From UBA4615 sp046046245 (lineage in GTDB: Bacteria; Pseudomonadota; Gammaproteobacteria; Burkholderiales; Burkholderiaceae_E): a stretch of DNA of 64,000 nt. Under the pieces are notes generated by a model. That model did not search any database. It worked only from the letters and a program-made list of their open reading frames with translations, and was not told where the DNA came from. Below, piece by piece: positions 32,987 to 41,823 of this stretch; the stretch's first letter is position 1; every line of letters begins with the position of its first letter. The DNA lies in the NCBI GenBank assembly GCA_046046245.1, contig JBJOKE010000040.1, positions 1-64,000 on the forward strand, given 5' to 3'. The position numbers and the translations under genes are program-made.

Positions 32987-33733
32987 TCAGGACTCGCCGC
33001 CGAGCTCGTCGGCGCGTGCCTGCGCGGCCTTGAAGTCGAGCGTGCCCTCGTAGATCGCGCGGCCGACGATCGCGGCTTCGATGCCCTCGTGCTCGACCGC
33101 GCAGAGCCGGTCCACGTCGTCGATCGCGGCCACGCCGCCGGAGGCGATCACCGGGATCGACAGGCCACGGGCGAGCCGGACCGTCGCCTCGATGTTCACG
33201 CCGGTCAGCATGCCGTCGCGGCCGATGTCGGTGTAGATGACCGACTCGACGCCGTAGCCCTCGAACTTCTTCGCGAGGTCGAGCACGTCGTGGCCGGTGA
33301 GCTTGCTCCAGCCGTCGGTGGCGACCTTGCCGTCCTTGGCGTCGAGGCCGACGATGACCTGGCCCGGGAACGCGCCGCAGGCGTCGTGCAGGAAGCCCGG
33401 GTTCTTCACCGCGGCCGTGCCGATGATGACGTAGGCGATGCCGCCGTCGAGGTAGCGCTCGATGGTGTCGAGATCGCGGATGCCGCCGCCGATCTGCACC
33501 GGGATCCGCGAGCCCACCTCGTTGACGATCGCCCTGATCGCGGCCTCGTTCTTCGGCTTGCCGGCGAACGCGCCGTTCAGGTCGACGAGGTGCAGCCGGC
33601 GGGCGCCGAGATCGAGCCACTTGCGGGCCATCGCGGCCGGATCGTCGGAGAAGACGGTGGCGTCGTCCATGTCGCCCTGGCGCAGGCGCACGCAGCGGCC
33701 ATCCTTGAGGTCGATGGCGGGAATCAGCAGCAT
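32987..33733 (-). CDS. hisA: ProFAR isomerase
   Basis: (beta-alpha)8-barrel isomerase converting ProFAR to PRFAR, fourth step of histidine synthesis. 248 residues: MLLIPAIDLKDGRCVRL with catalytic Asp8, HLVDLNGAFAG, QIGGGIRDLDTIE, VIYTDIGRDGMLTG with the second catalytic Asp, and IPVIASGGVAAIDD. It lies between hisH and hisF. Confidence 0.97.
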   Translation of the reverse strand: MLLIPAIDLKDGRCVRLRQGDMDDATVFSDDPAAMARKWLDLGARRLHLVDLNGAFAGKPKNEAAIRAIVNEVGSRIPVQIGGGIRDLDTIERYLDGGIAYVIIGTAAVKNPGFLHDACGAFPGQVIVGLDAKDGKVATDGWSKLTGHDVLDLAKKFEGYGVESVIYTDIGRDGMLTGVNIEATVRLARGLSIPVIASGGVAAIDDVDRLCAVEHEGIEAAIVGRAIYEGTLDFKAAQARADELGGES

Positions 33734-33781
33734 GGGGAGGACCCGTCGGCGGAGGCGATGTTCGGGGTGGGTCGGCGCCGG

Positions 33782-34417
33782 TCAGGGGCGCCAGTCGATG
33801 AAGTTCGCGTAGAGCCGCAGCCCGTGCGCGGCGCTCTTCTCGGGGTGGAACTGGGTCGCGAAAATGTTATCCCGCGCGACCACGCAGGTAAAGCGACCGC
33901 CGTAGTCGGCGCTGCCGGCGCTCAGGGAGGCGTCCGCCGGGGCCGCGAAGTAGCTGTGGACGAAGTAGAAGTAGGCGCCGTCCGGCACGCCGGCCCACAA
34001 CGGGTGCGGCCGGTCCTGCGCGACCCGGTTCCAGCCCATGTGCGGCACCTTGAGGCGCGCGCCATCCGGACCGGTCATGTCGGACGCGAAGCGGACGACC
34101 CGGCCCGGCAGCACCCCCAGGCCCGCGGTGTCGCCCTCCTCGCTGGAATCGAACAGCATCTGCTCGCCGATGCAGACGCCGAACAGCGGCTTGGTCCGCG
34201 TCGCCTCGAGCACCGCCTCGCGCAGGCCCGACTCGTCGAGGTGGCGCATGCAGTCGGGCATCGCGCCCTGGCCGGGAAAGACCACGCGGTCGGCCGCGCG
34301 GATCACGGCGGCGTCGCCCGAGATCAGCACCCGCGCCTTCGGGGCCACGTGCTCGAACGCCTTCGCGACCGAACGCAGGTTGCCCATCCCGTAGTCGACC
34401 ACCACGATCGTCGTCAT
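33782..34417 (-). CDS. hisH: Imidazole glycerol phosphate synthase, glutaminase subunit
   Basis: Class-I glutamine amidotransferase that feeds ammonia to HisF. 211 residues from ATG 34417 (MTTIVVVDYGMGNLRSV). Nucleophile Cys in PLFGVCIGEQML and His/Glu in TQFHPEKS. Family members usually have GLQ after the nucleophile; IGEQML is the common Burkholderiales variant. It lies 35 bp after hisB. Confidence 0.97.
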   Translation of the reverse strand: MTTIVVVDYGMGNLRSVAKAFEHVAPKARVLISGDAAVIRAADRVVFPGQGAMPDCMRHLDESGLREAVLEATRTKPLFGVCIGEQMLFDSSEEGDTAGLGVLPGRVVRFASDMTGPDGARLKVPHMGWNRVAQDRPHPLWAGVPDGAYFYFVHSYFAAPADASLSAGSADYGGRFTCVVARDNIFATQFHPEKSAAHGLRLYANFIDWRP

Positions 34418-34452
34418 CGCGTTCCGCCCGCCGTCGCCGCGCCCCGGGCCTC

Positions 34453-35046
34453 TCAGCCCTTCAGGCTGCCCTTGGTCGAGGGGATCGTGCCCGCCGCCCG
34501 CGGATCGGGCTCGGCGGCCATCCGGAACGCCCGTGCGAAGGCCTTGAAGATCGTCTCGCACTGATGGTGGGCGTTGTCGCCGCGCAGGTTGTCGACGTGG
34601 ACCGTCATCTGCGCATGGTTGACGAAGCCCTGGAAGAACTCGTGGGCGAGGTCGACGTCGAAGCTGCCGATCATCGCGCGGGTGAACTCGACGTTCCAGA
34701 CGAGACCCGGGCGGCCGGAGAAGTCCACCACCACCCGCGACAGCGCCTCGTCGAGCGGGACGTAGGCGTGGCCGTAGCGCCGGATGCCCTTCTTGTCGCC
34801 GATCGCCTGCGCGACCGCCTGGCCGAGCGTGATGCCGATGTCCTCGACCGTGTGGTGCGCATCGATGTGGAGGTCGCCGTGCGCCTCGACCTCGAGGTCG
34901 ACCAGCCCGTGGCGGACGATCTGGTCGAGCATGTGGTCGAGGAAGGGCACGCCCGAGGCGAGCTTCTGGCGGCCGGTGCCGTCCAGGTCGAGGCGGACCC
35001 TGATCTGGGTCTCGGCGGTATCGCGGCGGACTTCGGCGGTGCGCAT
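34453..35046 (-). CDS. hisB: Imidazoleglycerol-phosphate dehydratase
   Basis: Manganese enzyme dehydrating imidazole-glycerol phosphate to imidazole-acetol phosphate. 197 residues, the stand-alone form without a phosphatase domain. Metal motifs: FLDHMLDQIVRHG, HIDAHHTVEDIGI and DNAHHQCETIFK. It lies 17 bp after hisC. Histidinol-phosphate phosphatase must therefore be encoded elsewhere. Confidence 0.97.
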   Translation of the reverse strand: MRTAEVRRDTAETQIRVRLDLDGTGRQKLASGVPFLDHMLDQIVRHGLVDLEVEAHGDLHIDAHHTVEDIGITLGQAVAQAIGDKKGIRRYGHAYVPLDEALSRVVVDFSGRPGLVWNVEFTRAMIGSFDVDLAHEFFQGFVNHAQMTVHVDNLRGDNAHHQCETIFKAFARAFRMAAEPDPRAAGTIPSTKGSLKG

Positions 35047-35063
35047 GGCGTGCGAGGAGGGGT

Positions 35064-36146
35064 TCAGCGGCCGGCGGCGAGCGCGCCGCGCAGCGCGTCG
35101 AGCATCGCCGCGTTCTCGGCCGGGGTGCCCACGGTCAGGCGCAGGCAGCCCGACAGCAGCGGGTGCATTCTACCCACGTCCTTGACCAGCACGCCGCGCT
35201 CGCGCATCCCGGCGTGGACGGCCGCCGCGTCGGCGACGCGGACCAGCACGAAGTTGGCCTTCGACGGGAAGACGCGCCCGACGCCCGGCACGCGGGCCAG
35301 CGCGGCGGCCAGCGTCTCGCGGTCGGTCCGCAGCCGCGCGCACTGGGCCTGCAGCACCTCGATGTGCTCGAGCGCGAACTCGGCCGCGGCCTCGTCGAGC
35401 ACGCTGACGTTGTACGGCGGGCGGACCTTGTCGAACTCGGTCACCCAGCGCGGCGACGCGGCGAGGTAGCCGATCCGGATGCCGGCCAGACCGAGCTTCG
35501 AGACCGTCCGCATCACCACGAGGTTGTCGTGCGCCGGGAGCGCGTCCATCCAGGTGTCGAGCGCGAACGGCTGGTAGGCCTCGTCGAGCACGACCAGCCC
35601 GGGCGCCGCCGCGAGGATCCGTTCGACCGCGGCCCGGTCGAAGCAGTTGCCGGTGGGGTTGTTCGGGTAGGCGAGCCAGACGACCGCGGGCCGGTGCTCG
35701 GCGATCGCGGCGAGCATCGCGTCCGCGTCGAGCGACAGGTCGGCCGCCAGCGGCACCGGCACGAAGCGGCTGTGCGCGAAACGGGTCGACAGGTCGTACA
35801 TCACGAACGACGGCGCGGGCGCGACCACGGTGGCACCCGGTTTCGCGGTCGCGACCGAGATCATCGTGATCAGCTCGTCCGAGCCGTTGCCGACGAGCAC
35901 CTCGGCGCCGTCGGGCACGCCGAGCTTCTCGCGGACCAGCGCCTTCAACCGCGCATAGGAGGGCGCGGGATACCGGTTGATCGAGACCGCGGCGAGGCGA
36001 TCGGCGAGCGCGCGCCTGAGCTCCTCGGGCAGCTCGTACGGGTTCTCCATCGCGTCGAGCTTCACCAGACCGGTGGCCGGCGGCACGTGGTAGCTCGACA
36101 TCGCGAGGATGTCGGGCCGGATCAGGTCCTGCGGGGTCGCGCTCAT
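35064..36146 (-). CDS. hisC: Histidinol-phosphate aminotransferase
   Basis: PLP-dependent fold-type I aminotransferase. 360 residues: start MSATPQDLIRPDILAMSSYH, substrate region ATGLVKLDAMENPYELP, PNNPTGN, VLDEAYQPF and the PLP-lysine region MRTVSKLGLAGIRIGY. The C-terminal Arg region is CLRLTVGTPAEN. A stretch GGT-AGA-ATG near 35166 uses AGA, a rare codon here, and contains a -10-like TAGAAT. It is followed by hisB after 17 bp. Confidence 0.96.
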   Translation of the reverse strand: MSATPQDLIRPDILAMSSYHVPPATGLVKLDAMENPYELPEELRRALADRLAAVSINRYPAPSYARLKALVREKLGVPDGAEVLVGNGSDELITMISVATAKPGATVVAPAPSFVMYDLSTRFAHSRFVPVPLAADLSLDADAMLAAIAEHRPAVVWLAYPNNPTGNCFDRAAVERILAAAPGLVVLDEAYQPFALDTWMDALPAHDNLVVMRTVSKLGLAGIRIGYLAASPRWVTEFDKVRPPYNVSVLDEAAAEFALEHIEVLQAQCARLRTDRETLAAALARVPGVGRVFPSKANFVLVRVADAAAVHAGMRERGVLVKDVGRMHPLLSGCLRLTVGTPAENAAMLDALRGALAAGR

Positions 36147-36156
36147 CGATGGTCCC

Positions 36157-37473
36157 TCACTTCGCCTCGGCGCGCAGCTCGGCGCTGCGCGCGTGTGCCT
36201 GCAGCCCCTCGCCGTGCGCGAGCTCGGAGGCGATCGCGCCGAGCGCGCGCGCGCCGCGCTGCGAGACCTCGATGACCGACGAGCGCTTCTGGAAGTCGTA
36301 GACGCCGAGCGGCGACGAGAAGCGCGCGGTGCGCATCGTCGGCAGCACGTGGTTCGGGCCGGCGCAGTAGTCGCCGAGCGACTCGCTGGTCCAGGGGCCG
36401 AGGAACATCGCGCCGGCGTGGCGGATGCGGTCGGCCCAGCGCTGCGGCTCGGCGGTGGAGATCTCGAGGTGCTCGGGCGCGATGCGGTTCGCGATCTCGC
36501 AGGCCTCTTCGAGCGAGCGGACCTTCACCAGCGCGCCGCGGCCGGCGAGCGATGCGGCGATCACGTCGCGACGCGGCATCGCGGGCAGCAGCCGGCGGAC
36601 CGACGCATGGACCGCGTCGAGGAAGGCCGCGTCCGGGCACAGCAGGATCGCCTGCGCGAGCTCGTCGTGCTCGGCCTGCGAGAACAGGTCCATCGCGATC
36701 CAGTCGGGATCCGTGCCGCCGTCGCAGATCACCAGGATCTCGGACGGACCGGCGATCATGTCGATGCCGACCGTGCCGAAGACGCGACGCTTGGCCTCGG
36801 CGACGTAGGCATTGCCGGGGCCGACGATCTTGTCGACCGCGGGGATCGTCGCGGTGCCGTAGGCGAGCGCGCCGACGGCCTGCGCGCCGCCGATGGTGAA
36901 CACGCGGTCGACGCCGGCGATCGCGGCGGCGGCGAGCACCAGCGGGTTGCGGGTGCCGCCCGGCGTGGGCGTCACCATCACCAGCTCGGGCACGCCCGCG
37001 ACCTTCGCGGGAATCGCGTTCATCAGCACCGAGGACGGATAGGCGGCCTTGCCGCCGGGCACATAGAGGCCGACGCGGTCGAGCGGCGTGATCTTCTGGC
37101 CCAGCCGCGTGCCCTCGGCGTCGACGTAGGACCACGACGGCTGCTTCTGGTGCTCGTGGTAGGCGCGCACCCGCTCGGCCGCGGCCTGCAGCGCGTCGCG
37201 ACGCGCGGCGGGCAGCCCCGCGAGCGCGGCCTCGAGCTCGGCACGCGGCAGCTCGAGCGCACGGGCGTCGGTGACCTCGACGCGGTCGAAGCGCCGGGTG
37301 CAGTCCAGCACCGCCGCATCGCCGCGGGCGCGGACGTCGCGCAGGATCTCGGTGGCCGCACGCTCGATCTCGGCGTCCTGGTCGGCCTCCCAGGCGAGCA
37401 GCGCCGAGAGCGTCGCGTCGAAGCCCGGCTCGGACGAATCGAGCCGCTGGATGTCGGGTTGCGGCGCATTCAT
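36157..37473 (-). CDS. hisD: Histidinol dehydrogenase
   Basis: Zinc enzyme performing the last two oxidations from histidinol to histidine. 438 residues from ATG 37473 (MNAPQPDIQRLDSSEPGF). Motifs: YVPGGKAAYPSSVLMNAIPA, VDKIVGPGNAYVAEAKR, IDMIAGPSEILVI, DLFSQAEHDE and APEHLEI with the catalytic Glu-His. The frame is open further upstream inside hisG, but those residues are not family-like; the ATG overlaps the hisG stop (ATGA). Confidence 0.97.
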   Translation of the reverse strand: MNAPQPDIQRLDSSEPGFDATLSALLAWEADQDAEIERAATEILRDVRARGDAAVLDCTRRFDRVEVTDARALELPRAELEAALAGLPAARRDALQAAAERVRAYHEHQKQPSWSYVDAEGTRLGQKITPLDRVGLYVPGGKAAYPSSVLMNAIPAKVAGVPELVMVTPTPGGTRNPLVLAAAAIAGVDRVFTIGGAQAVGALAYGTATIPAVDKIVGPGNAYVAEAKRRVFGTVGIDMIAGPSEILVICDGGTDPDWIAMDLFSQAEHDELAQAILLCPDAAFLDAVHASVRRLLPAMPRRDVIAASLAGRGALVKVRSLEEACEIANRIAPEHLEISTAEPQRWADRIRHAGAMFLGPWTSESLGDYCAGPNHVLPTMRTARFSSPLGVYDFQKRSSVIEVSQRGARALGAIASELAHGEGLQAHARSAELRAEAK

Positions 37474-38120
37474 CGCAGGGCCTCCGCGCCGACCGCGCGC
37501 GCGAGCCTGTCGAGCAGCGGCGCGAGCTCGGCATGACGCATCTTCAGCGAGGCCTGGTTGACGACGAGGCGCGACGAGATCCGCATGATCTCCTCGACCT
37601 CGACGAGGTCGTTGGCCTTCAGCGTCGAGCCGGTGGAGACGAGGTCGACGATCGCGTCGGCCAGACCCACCAGCGGCGCGAGCTCCATCGAGCCGTACAG
37701 CTTGATCGGGTCGACGTGCACGCCCTTGCCCGCGAAGTGCTCGCGCGCCACGCTCACGTACTTGGTCGCCACCCGCAGCCGCTGGCCACGCCGCACCGCG
37801 GCCGCGTAGTCGAAGCCGCGCTTCGTCGCGACGCACATCCGGCAGCGGCCGATGCCGAGGTCGATCGGCTGGTAGAGGCCGTCGCCGCCGTGCTCGAGCA
37901 GCACGTCCTTGCCGGCGACGCCGAGGTCGGCCGCGCCGTACTGCACGTAGGTCGGCACGTCGGACGCGCGGACGATGATGAGGCGAAGGCCGGGGTCGGC
38001 GGTGGGCAGGATCAGCCTGCGCGAGTCGAGCACCGCCGGATCGACGTCGATACCCACCGCCTTCAGCAGCGGCAGCGTGTCGTCGAGGATCCTGCCCTTG
38101 GAGAGCGCGAGCGTGATCAT
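37470..38120 (-). CDS. hisG: ATP phosphoribosyltransferase, short form catalytic subunit
   Basis: First committed step of histidine synthesis. 216 residues, the short HisG form that lacks the C-terminal regulatory domain and needs HisZ as partner (family knowledge). Motifs: LALSKGRILDDTLPLL, ASDVPTYVQYGAADLGVAGKD cut into shorter conserved blocks, and DLVSTGSTLKAN (PRPP loop). No hisZ is in this window. The ATG overlaps the murA stop and its stop overlaps the hisD start, so murA-hisG-hisD form one coupled chain. Confidence 0.96.
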   Translation of the reverse strand: MITLALSKGRILDDTLPLLKAVGIDVDPAVLDSRRLILPTADPGLRLIIVRASDVPTYVQYGAADLGVAGKDVLLEHGGDGLYQPIDLGIGRCRMCVATKRGFDYAAAVRRGQRLRVATKYVSVAREHFAGKGVHVDPIKLYGSMELAPLVGLADAIVDLVSTGSTLKANDLVEVEEIMRISSRLVVNQASLKMRHAELAPLLDRLARAVGAEALR

Positions 38121-39388
38121 GCGTCGACCACCGTGCGCACGCGCTCGATGCTCGCGCCGACCGCCGCGAGCTTGCGCTCCATCCGGTCGTAGCCGCGGTC
38201 GAGGTGGTAGATGCGGTCGACCAGGGTGTCGCCGTCCGCGACCAGCCCGGCGATGACGAGACCGGCCGATGCGCGCAGGTCGGTCGCCATCACGATCGCA
38301 CCCGACAGCCCGCGCTTGCCGCGGACCACCGCGGTGTTGCCCTCGGTGTCGATCTCAGCGCCCAGCCGCCGCAGCTCCTGCACGTGCATGAACCGGTTCT
38401 CGAAGATCGTCTCGGTGATCAGGCCGGTGCCCTCGGCCACGCAGTTCACCGCCATCATCTGCGCCTGCATGTCGGTGGCGTAGGCCGGGTACGGCGCGGT
38501 CCGCACGTTGACCGCCTTCGGCCGGCCGCTCATCGAGCCGCGGACCCAGTCGGGGCCGGTCTCGATCCGCAGGCCTGTCTCGCGCAGCTTGTCGAGGGTC
38601 GCGTCGAGCGTGTCGGGTTCGCAGTGCGTGAGGGTCAGCTCGCCGCCGGCCGCGGCCACCGCGCACAGGAAGGTGCCGGTCTCGATCCGGTCTGCCATCA
38701 CGCGGTGCGAGCCGGGGCGCAGCGCCTCGACGCCCTCGACGACGATGCGGTCGGTGCCCGCGCCGCGGATCCTCGCGCCGAGCGCGATCAGCGCGTTCGC
38801 GAGGTCGACCACCTCGGGCTCGCGCGCGGCGTTCTCGATCACCGTCTCGCCGTCGGCGAGCACCGCGGCCATCATCAGGTTCTCGGTGCCGGTGACCGTC
38901 ACCATGTCGGTGACGATCCGCGTGCCGCGCAGCCGCGAGGCCTTCGCGACCACGTAGCCGTGCTCGATCTCGATGTGGGCGCCCAGCGCCTGCAGCCCCT
39001 TGATGTGCTGGTCGACCGGCCGCTGGCCGATCGCGCAGCCGCCGGGCAGCGACACGCGGGCCTCGCCGAAGCGCGCGACCAGCGGCCCGAGCACGAGGAT
39101 CGACGCGCGCATCGTCTTCACGAGGTCGTAGGCGGCCTCGGTGTTCGTGACCTGCGAGGCGTCGAGCGTCACGGTGCCGGCGGCGGCGTCGCGCGCGGTC
39201 TTCACGCCCATCCGCTCGAGCAGCTTCAGCGTGGTGCCCACGTCCTGCAGCGTCGGCACGTTCGAGAGCTCGAGCGTGCCCGGCACCAGCAGCCCGGCGC
39301 ACAGGATCGGCAGCGCGGCGTTCTTCGCGCCCGAGATGCGCACCTCGCCCTGCAGCCGGCGGCCGCCGTGGATCAGCAGCTTGTCCAT
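38117..39388 (-). CDS. murA: UDP-N-acetylglucosamine 1-carboxyvinyltransferase
   Basis: First committed step of peptidoglycan synthesis: transfer of enolpyruvate from PEP to UDP-GlcNAc. 423 residues from ATG 39388. The catalytic Cys is Cys118 in LPGGCAIGQRP, so the fosfomycin target residue is present. N-terminal GEVRISGAKNAALPI and C-terminal ATDLRASAGLVIAGL are typical. It lies upstream of hisG, overlapping by 4 nt, and 22 bp after bolA. Confidence 0.97.
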   Translation of the reverse strand: MDKLLIHGGRRLQGEVRISGAKNAALPILCAGLLVPGTLELSNVPTLQDVGTTLKLLERMGVKTARDAAAGTVTLDASQVTNTEAAYDLVKTMRASILVLGPLVARFGEARVSLPGGCAIGQRPVDQHIKGLQALGAHIEIEHGYVVAKASRLRGTRIVTDMVTVTGTENLMMAAVLADGETVIENAAREPEVVDLANALIALGARIRGAGTDRIVVEGVEALRPGSHRVMADRIETGTFLCAVAAAGGELTLTHCEPDTLDATLDKLRETGLRIETGPDWVRGSMSGRPKAVNVRTAPYPAYATDMQAQMMAVNCVAEGTGLITETIFENRFMHVQELRRLGAEIDTEGNTAVVRGKRGLSGAIVMATDLRASAGLVIAGLVADGDTLVDRIYHLDRGYDRMERKLAAVGASIERVRTVVDA

Positions 39389-39410
39389 CGGGGGTTCCTC
39401 CGGCCGGCCG

Positions 39411-39656
39411 TCAGCGGCCCTGCTTCGCCGCCCATTCCTCGGGCGTGAGCGTGTTCATCGACAGCGCGTGGATCTCCTCGCGCATCCGGTCGCCGAGCAC
39501 CGCGTAGACCATCTGGTGCCGCTGCACCGGGCGCTTACCGGCGAACTGCGCGGACACGATGGTCGCCTCGAAGTGCCGGCCGTCGCCGTCGACGTGCAGG
39601 TGCTCGCAGGGCAGGCCCTCGGCGATGTACCGGTGGATGGCGTCGGGAGTGGTCAT
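39411..39656 (-). CDS. BolA-family protein (IbaG/YrbA-like)
   Basis: 81-residue BolA-fold protein; family members partner monothiol glutaredoxins in iron-sulfur or redox signalling and some respond to acid stress. ATG 39656 (MTTPDAIHRYIAEGLPCEHL). The signature is HFEATIVSAQFAGKRPVQRHQMV with a conserved Cys17 and His. Next to murA and the Mla/ABC genes, as yrbA is in many proteobacteria. Lies 22 bp before murA. Confidence 0.93.
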   Translation of the reverse strand: MTTPDAIHRYIAEGLPCEHLHVDGDGRHFEATIVSAQFAGKRPVQRHQMVYAVLGDRMREEIHALSMNTLTPEEWAAKQGR

Positions 39657-39712
39657 GGTGTCTGCGCGGACGAAGGGCGCGCGGACGGCGGCGCCCGCGC
39701 GGGGGTGGAGCG

Positions 39713-40468
39713 TCAGTGGCGGATCCGCCAGCCGGTCTGCAGCATCCGCAGCGCGACGCCGGCCGCGACAGCCAGCGTCGCGACGACGATCGCTAGGCTG
39801 ACGACGGGCGGCACGTCGGACTGACCGAAGAAGCCGTAGCGGAAGCCGTCGACCATGTAGAAGAACGGGTTCAGGTGCGAGACGGTCTGCCAGAAGGGCG
39901 GCAGCGTGTGCACGGAATAGAAGACGCCGGCCAGGAAGGTGGCCGGCATGATCAGGAAGTTCTGGAACATCGCGATCTGGTCGAACTTCTCCGCCCAGAT
40001 CCCGCCGATCAGGCCCATTGTACCGAGAATCGCGCTGCCCAGGACCGCGAAGGCCAGCACCCACAGGGGGGCGGCGAAGGTGGGCGGCACGAAGAAGGCG
40101 GTCACCGCCAGCACCCCCAGGCCCACCATCAGCCCGCGCGCGACCGCCGCGAGCACGTAGGCGCCGAACAGTTCCAGCGGCGACAGCGGCGGCAGCAGCA
40201 CGAACACCAGGTTGCCGGTGATCTTCGACTGGATCAGCGACGAGGACGCGTTGGCGAAGGCGTTCTGCAGCACCGACATCATCACCAGGCCGGGGACGAG
40301 GAAGGCCACGTAGGGCACGCCCGGGAACGGCTGGACGTGCTCGGACAGCGCCTGCGAGAAGACCAGCAGGTAGAGCAGCGCGGTCAGCACCGGCGCGGCC
40401 ACGGTCTGCACCGCGACCTTCCAGAAGCGGAGCATCTCCTTGTAGAGGAGGGTTCGGAAGCCGGTCAT
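39713..40468 (-). CDS. ABC-2 type exporter permease (YadH-like)
   Basis: Inner-membrane permease, 251 residues, about six membrane segments. N-terminus MTGFRTLLYKEMLRFWKVAV; the signature region FLIMPATFLAGVFYSVHTLP and NPFFYMVDGFRYGFFG is characteristic of the YadH/NodJ type. It overlaps the ATPase gene by 4 nt. The substrate is unknown; drug or envelope-lipid export are possibilities by family. Conserved position between bolA and mla genes. Confidence 0.92.
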   Translation of the reverse strand: MTGFRTLLYKEMLRFWKVAVQTVAAPVLTALLYLLVFSQALSEHVQPFPGVPYVAFLVPGLVMMSVLQNAFANASSSLIQSKITGNLVFVLLPPLSPLELFGAYVLAAVARGLMVGLGVLAVTAFFVPPTFAAPLWVLAFAVLGSAILGTMGLIGGIWAEKFDQIAMFQNFLIMPATFLAGVFYSVHTLPPFWQTVSHLNPFFYMVDGFRYGFFGQSDVPPVVSLAIVVATLAVAAGVALRMLQTGWRIRH

Positions 40469-41403
40469 GCCGCCTTCTCCACCGGCCTGGCGCCACCGCC
40501 CTCTCCCGCCATGATCCTGACGAAGACATCCTCGAGATCGGTGTGCGCCAGCTCCATCTCGTCGACATGGCAGCCCGCCTCGCGCAGCCGCGCCAGGACC
40601 GGCTCGAGCGCCTGCCAGTCGTCGAGCTTCAGCCGGATGCGTCCATCGGGCAGCGGTTCGCCGGCGAGCAGCGGCCGCAACCCCTCGGGCAGCGGCGCGC
40701 GCGACAGCCGCAGCGTGACCGTCCCGCCGCCGAATCGGCCGAGCAGGTCGGCGGTCCGCTCGAGCGCCACCACCCGGCCCTGCTTGAGCATCGCGATCCG
40801 GCCGCAGAGCTCCTGCGCCTCCTCGAGATAATGCGTGGTCAGCACGATCGTGTGGCCGTCGCGGTTCAGGCGGCGCACGAACTTCCAGAGGGTCTGGCGC
40901 AGTTCGACGTCCACGCCGGCGGTCGGTTCGTCGAGCACGATCACCGGCGGGCGGTGGACCAGCGCCTGCGCGACCAGCACCCGGCGCTTCATCCCGCCCG
41001 ACAGCGCACGCATGTTCGCGTCGGCCTTGGCGGTGAGGTCGAGGTTCGCGAGGATCTCGTCGATCCAGTCGTCGTTGCGGCGCAGCCCGTAGTAGCCCGA
41101 GGTGATCCGCAGCGTCTCGCGGACGGTGAAGAAGGGGTCGAAGACCAGCTCCTGCGGCACGACGCCGAGCGCGCGCCGCGCGCTGCGGTAGTCCGCGACC
41201 ACGTCGTGTCCCATCACGCGGACCGAGCCCGAGCTCGGCCGGTTCAGCCCCGCGATGATCGCGATCAGCGAGGTCTTGCCGGCCCCGTTGGGCCCGAGCA
41301 GGCCGAAGAACTCGCCCTGCGCGATCTCCAGCGACACGCCGCGCAGCGCCTCGAAGGCGCCGTAGCGCTTGTGGACTGAACGGACGTCGATGGCGGCGGT
41401 CAT
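40465..41403 (-). CDS. ABC-2 type exporter ATPase (YadG-like)
   Basis: 312 residues from ATG 41403 (MTAAIDVRSVHKRYG), which excludes a longer non-homologous frame. Walker A GPNGAGKTS, signature LSGGMKRRVLVAQAL, Walker B VIVLDEPTAGVD, and TTHYLEEAQ. A C-terminal accessory domain (about 215-312) ends ELAHTDLEDVFVRIMAG, typical of ABC-2 exporters. The stop overlaps the start of the permease gene. It is 154 bp downstream of mlaB. Confidence 0.94.
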   Translation of the reverse strand: MTAAIDVRSVHKRYGAFEALRGVSLEIAQGEFFGLLGPNGAGKTSLIAIIAGLNRPSSGSVRVMGHDVVADYRSARRALGVVPQELVFDPFFTVRETLRITSGYYGLRRNDDWIDEILANLDLTAKADANMRALSGGMKRRVLVAQALVHRPPVIVLDEPTAGVDVELRQTLWKFVRRLNRDGHTIVLTTHYLEEAQELCGRIAMLKQGRVVALERTADLLGRFGGGTVTLRLSRAPLPEGLRPLLAGEPLPDGRIRLKLDDWQALEPVLARLREAGCHVDEMELAHTDLEDVFVRIMAGEGGGARPVEKAA

Positions 41404-41557
41404 GGGCGGGTCGGGGGTCCGGCTGGGCGACAGGGCGGCGGCTCGGGGGCTGCGGGGACCCGGCTCCGCGGTCGACACGGATCGAGTCGGGATCGCCCGC
41501 CCGCCGGGTGCGGTCGGGTTGCGCCCGGGGAGCCGGAACCGGTCCCGGCGTGGCCGC

Positions 41558-41818
41558 TCAGGCCGACGTCGGACCGAACAGCGCCTCCTCGACGCCGTAG
41601 AGGGACGCGAGTTTACGCAAGTTCGCCGGCGGGTTCCGGAACACGGCCCCGCTTCCGGCCTCGCGCCGCAGCGCGACCAGGACCGCCACCGCCGCCGAGT
41701 CGAAGTGCGAGAGCGGTGCGAGGTCGAGCGTGCCACCGCCGGCGCGCAGCGCGGCACGCGCGGCCTCGAGCGCGGCGGGCGCGCTCGCGAGGCGCATCTC
41801 GGACGGGCAGGCGGCCAT
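41558..41818 (-). CDS. mlaB: STAS-domain protein of the Mla phospholipid transporter
   Basis: 86-residue cytoplasmic STAS protein that binds MlaF and stabilises the MlaFEDB complex. The pattern LDLAPLSHFDSAAVAVLVALRR, cut here as two blocks, matches the STAS core with the conserved Asp-Ser (FDSAAV). It follows mlaC by 5 bp and completes the Mla set in this window. Confidence 0.88.
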   Translation of the reverse strand: MAACPSEMRLASAPAALEAARAALRAGGGTLDLAPLSHFDSAAVAVLVALRREAGSGAVFRNPPANLRKLASLYGVEEALFGPTSA

Positions 41819-41823
41819 GCGGT

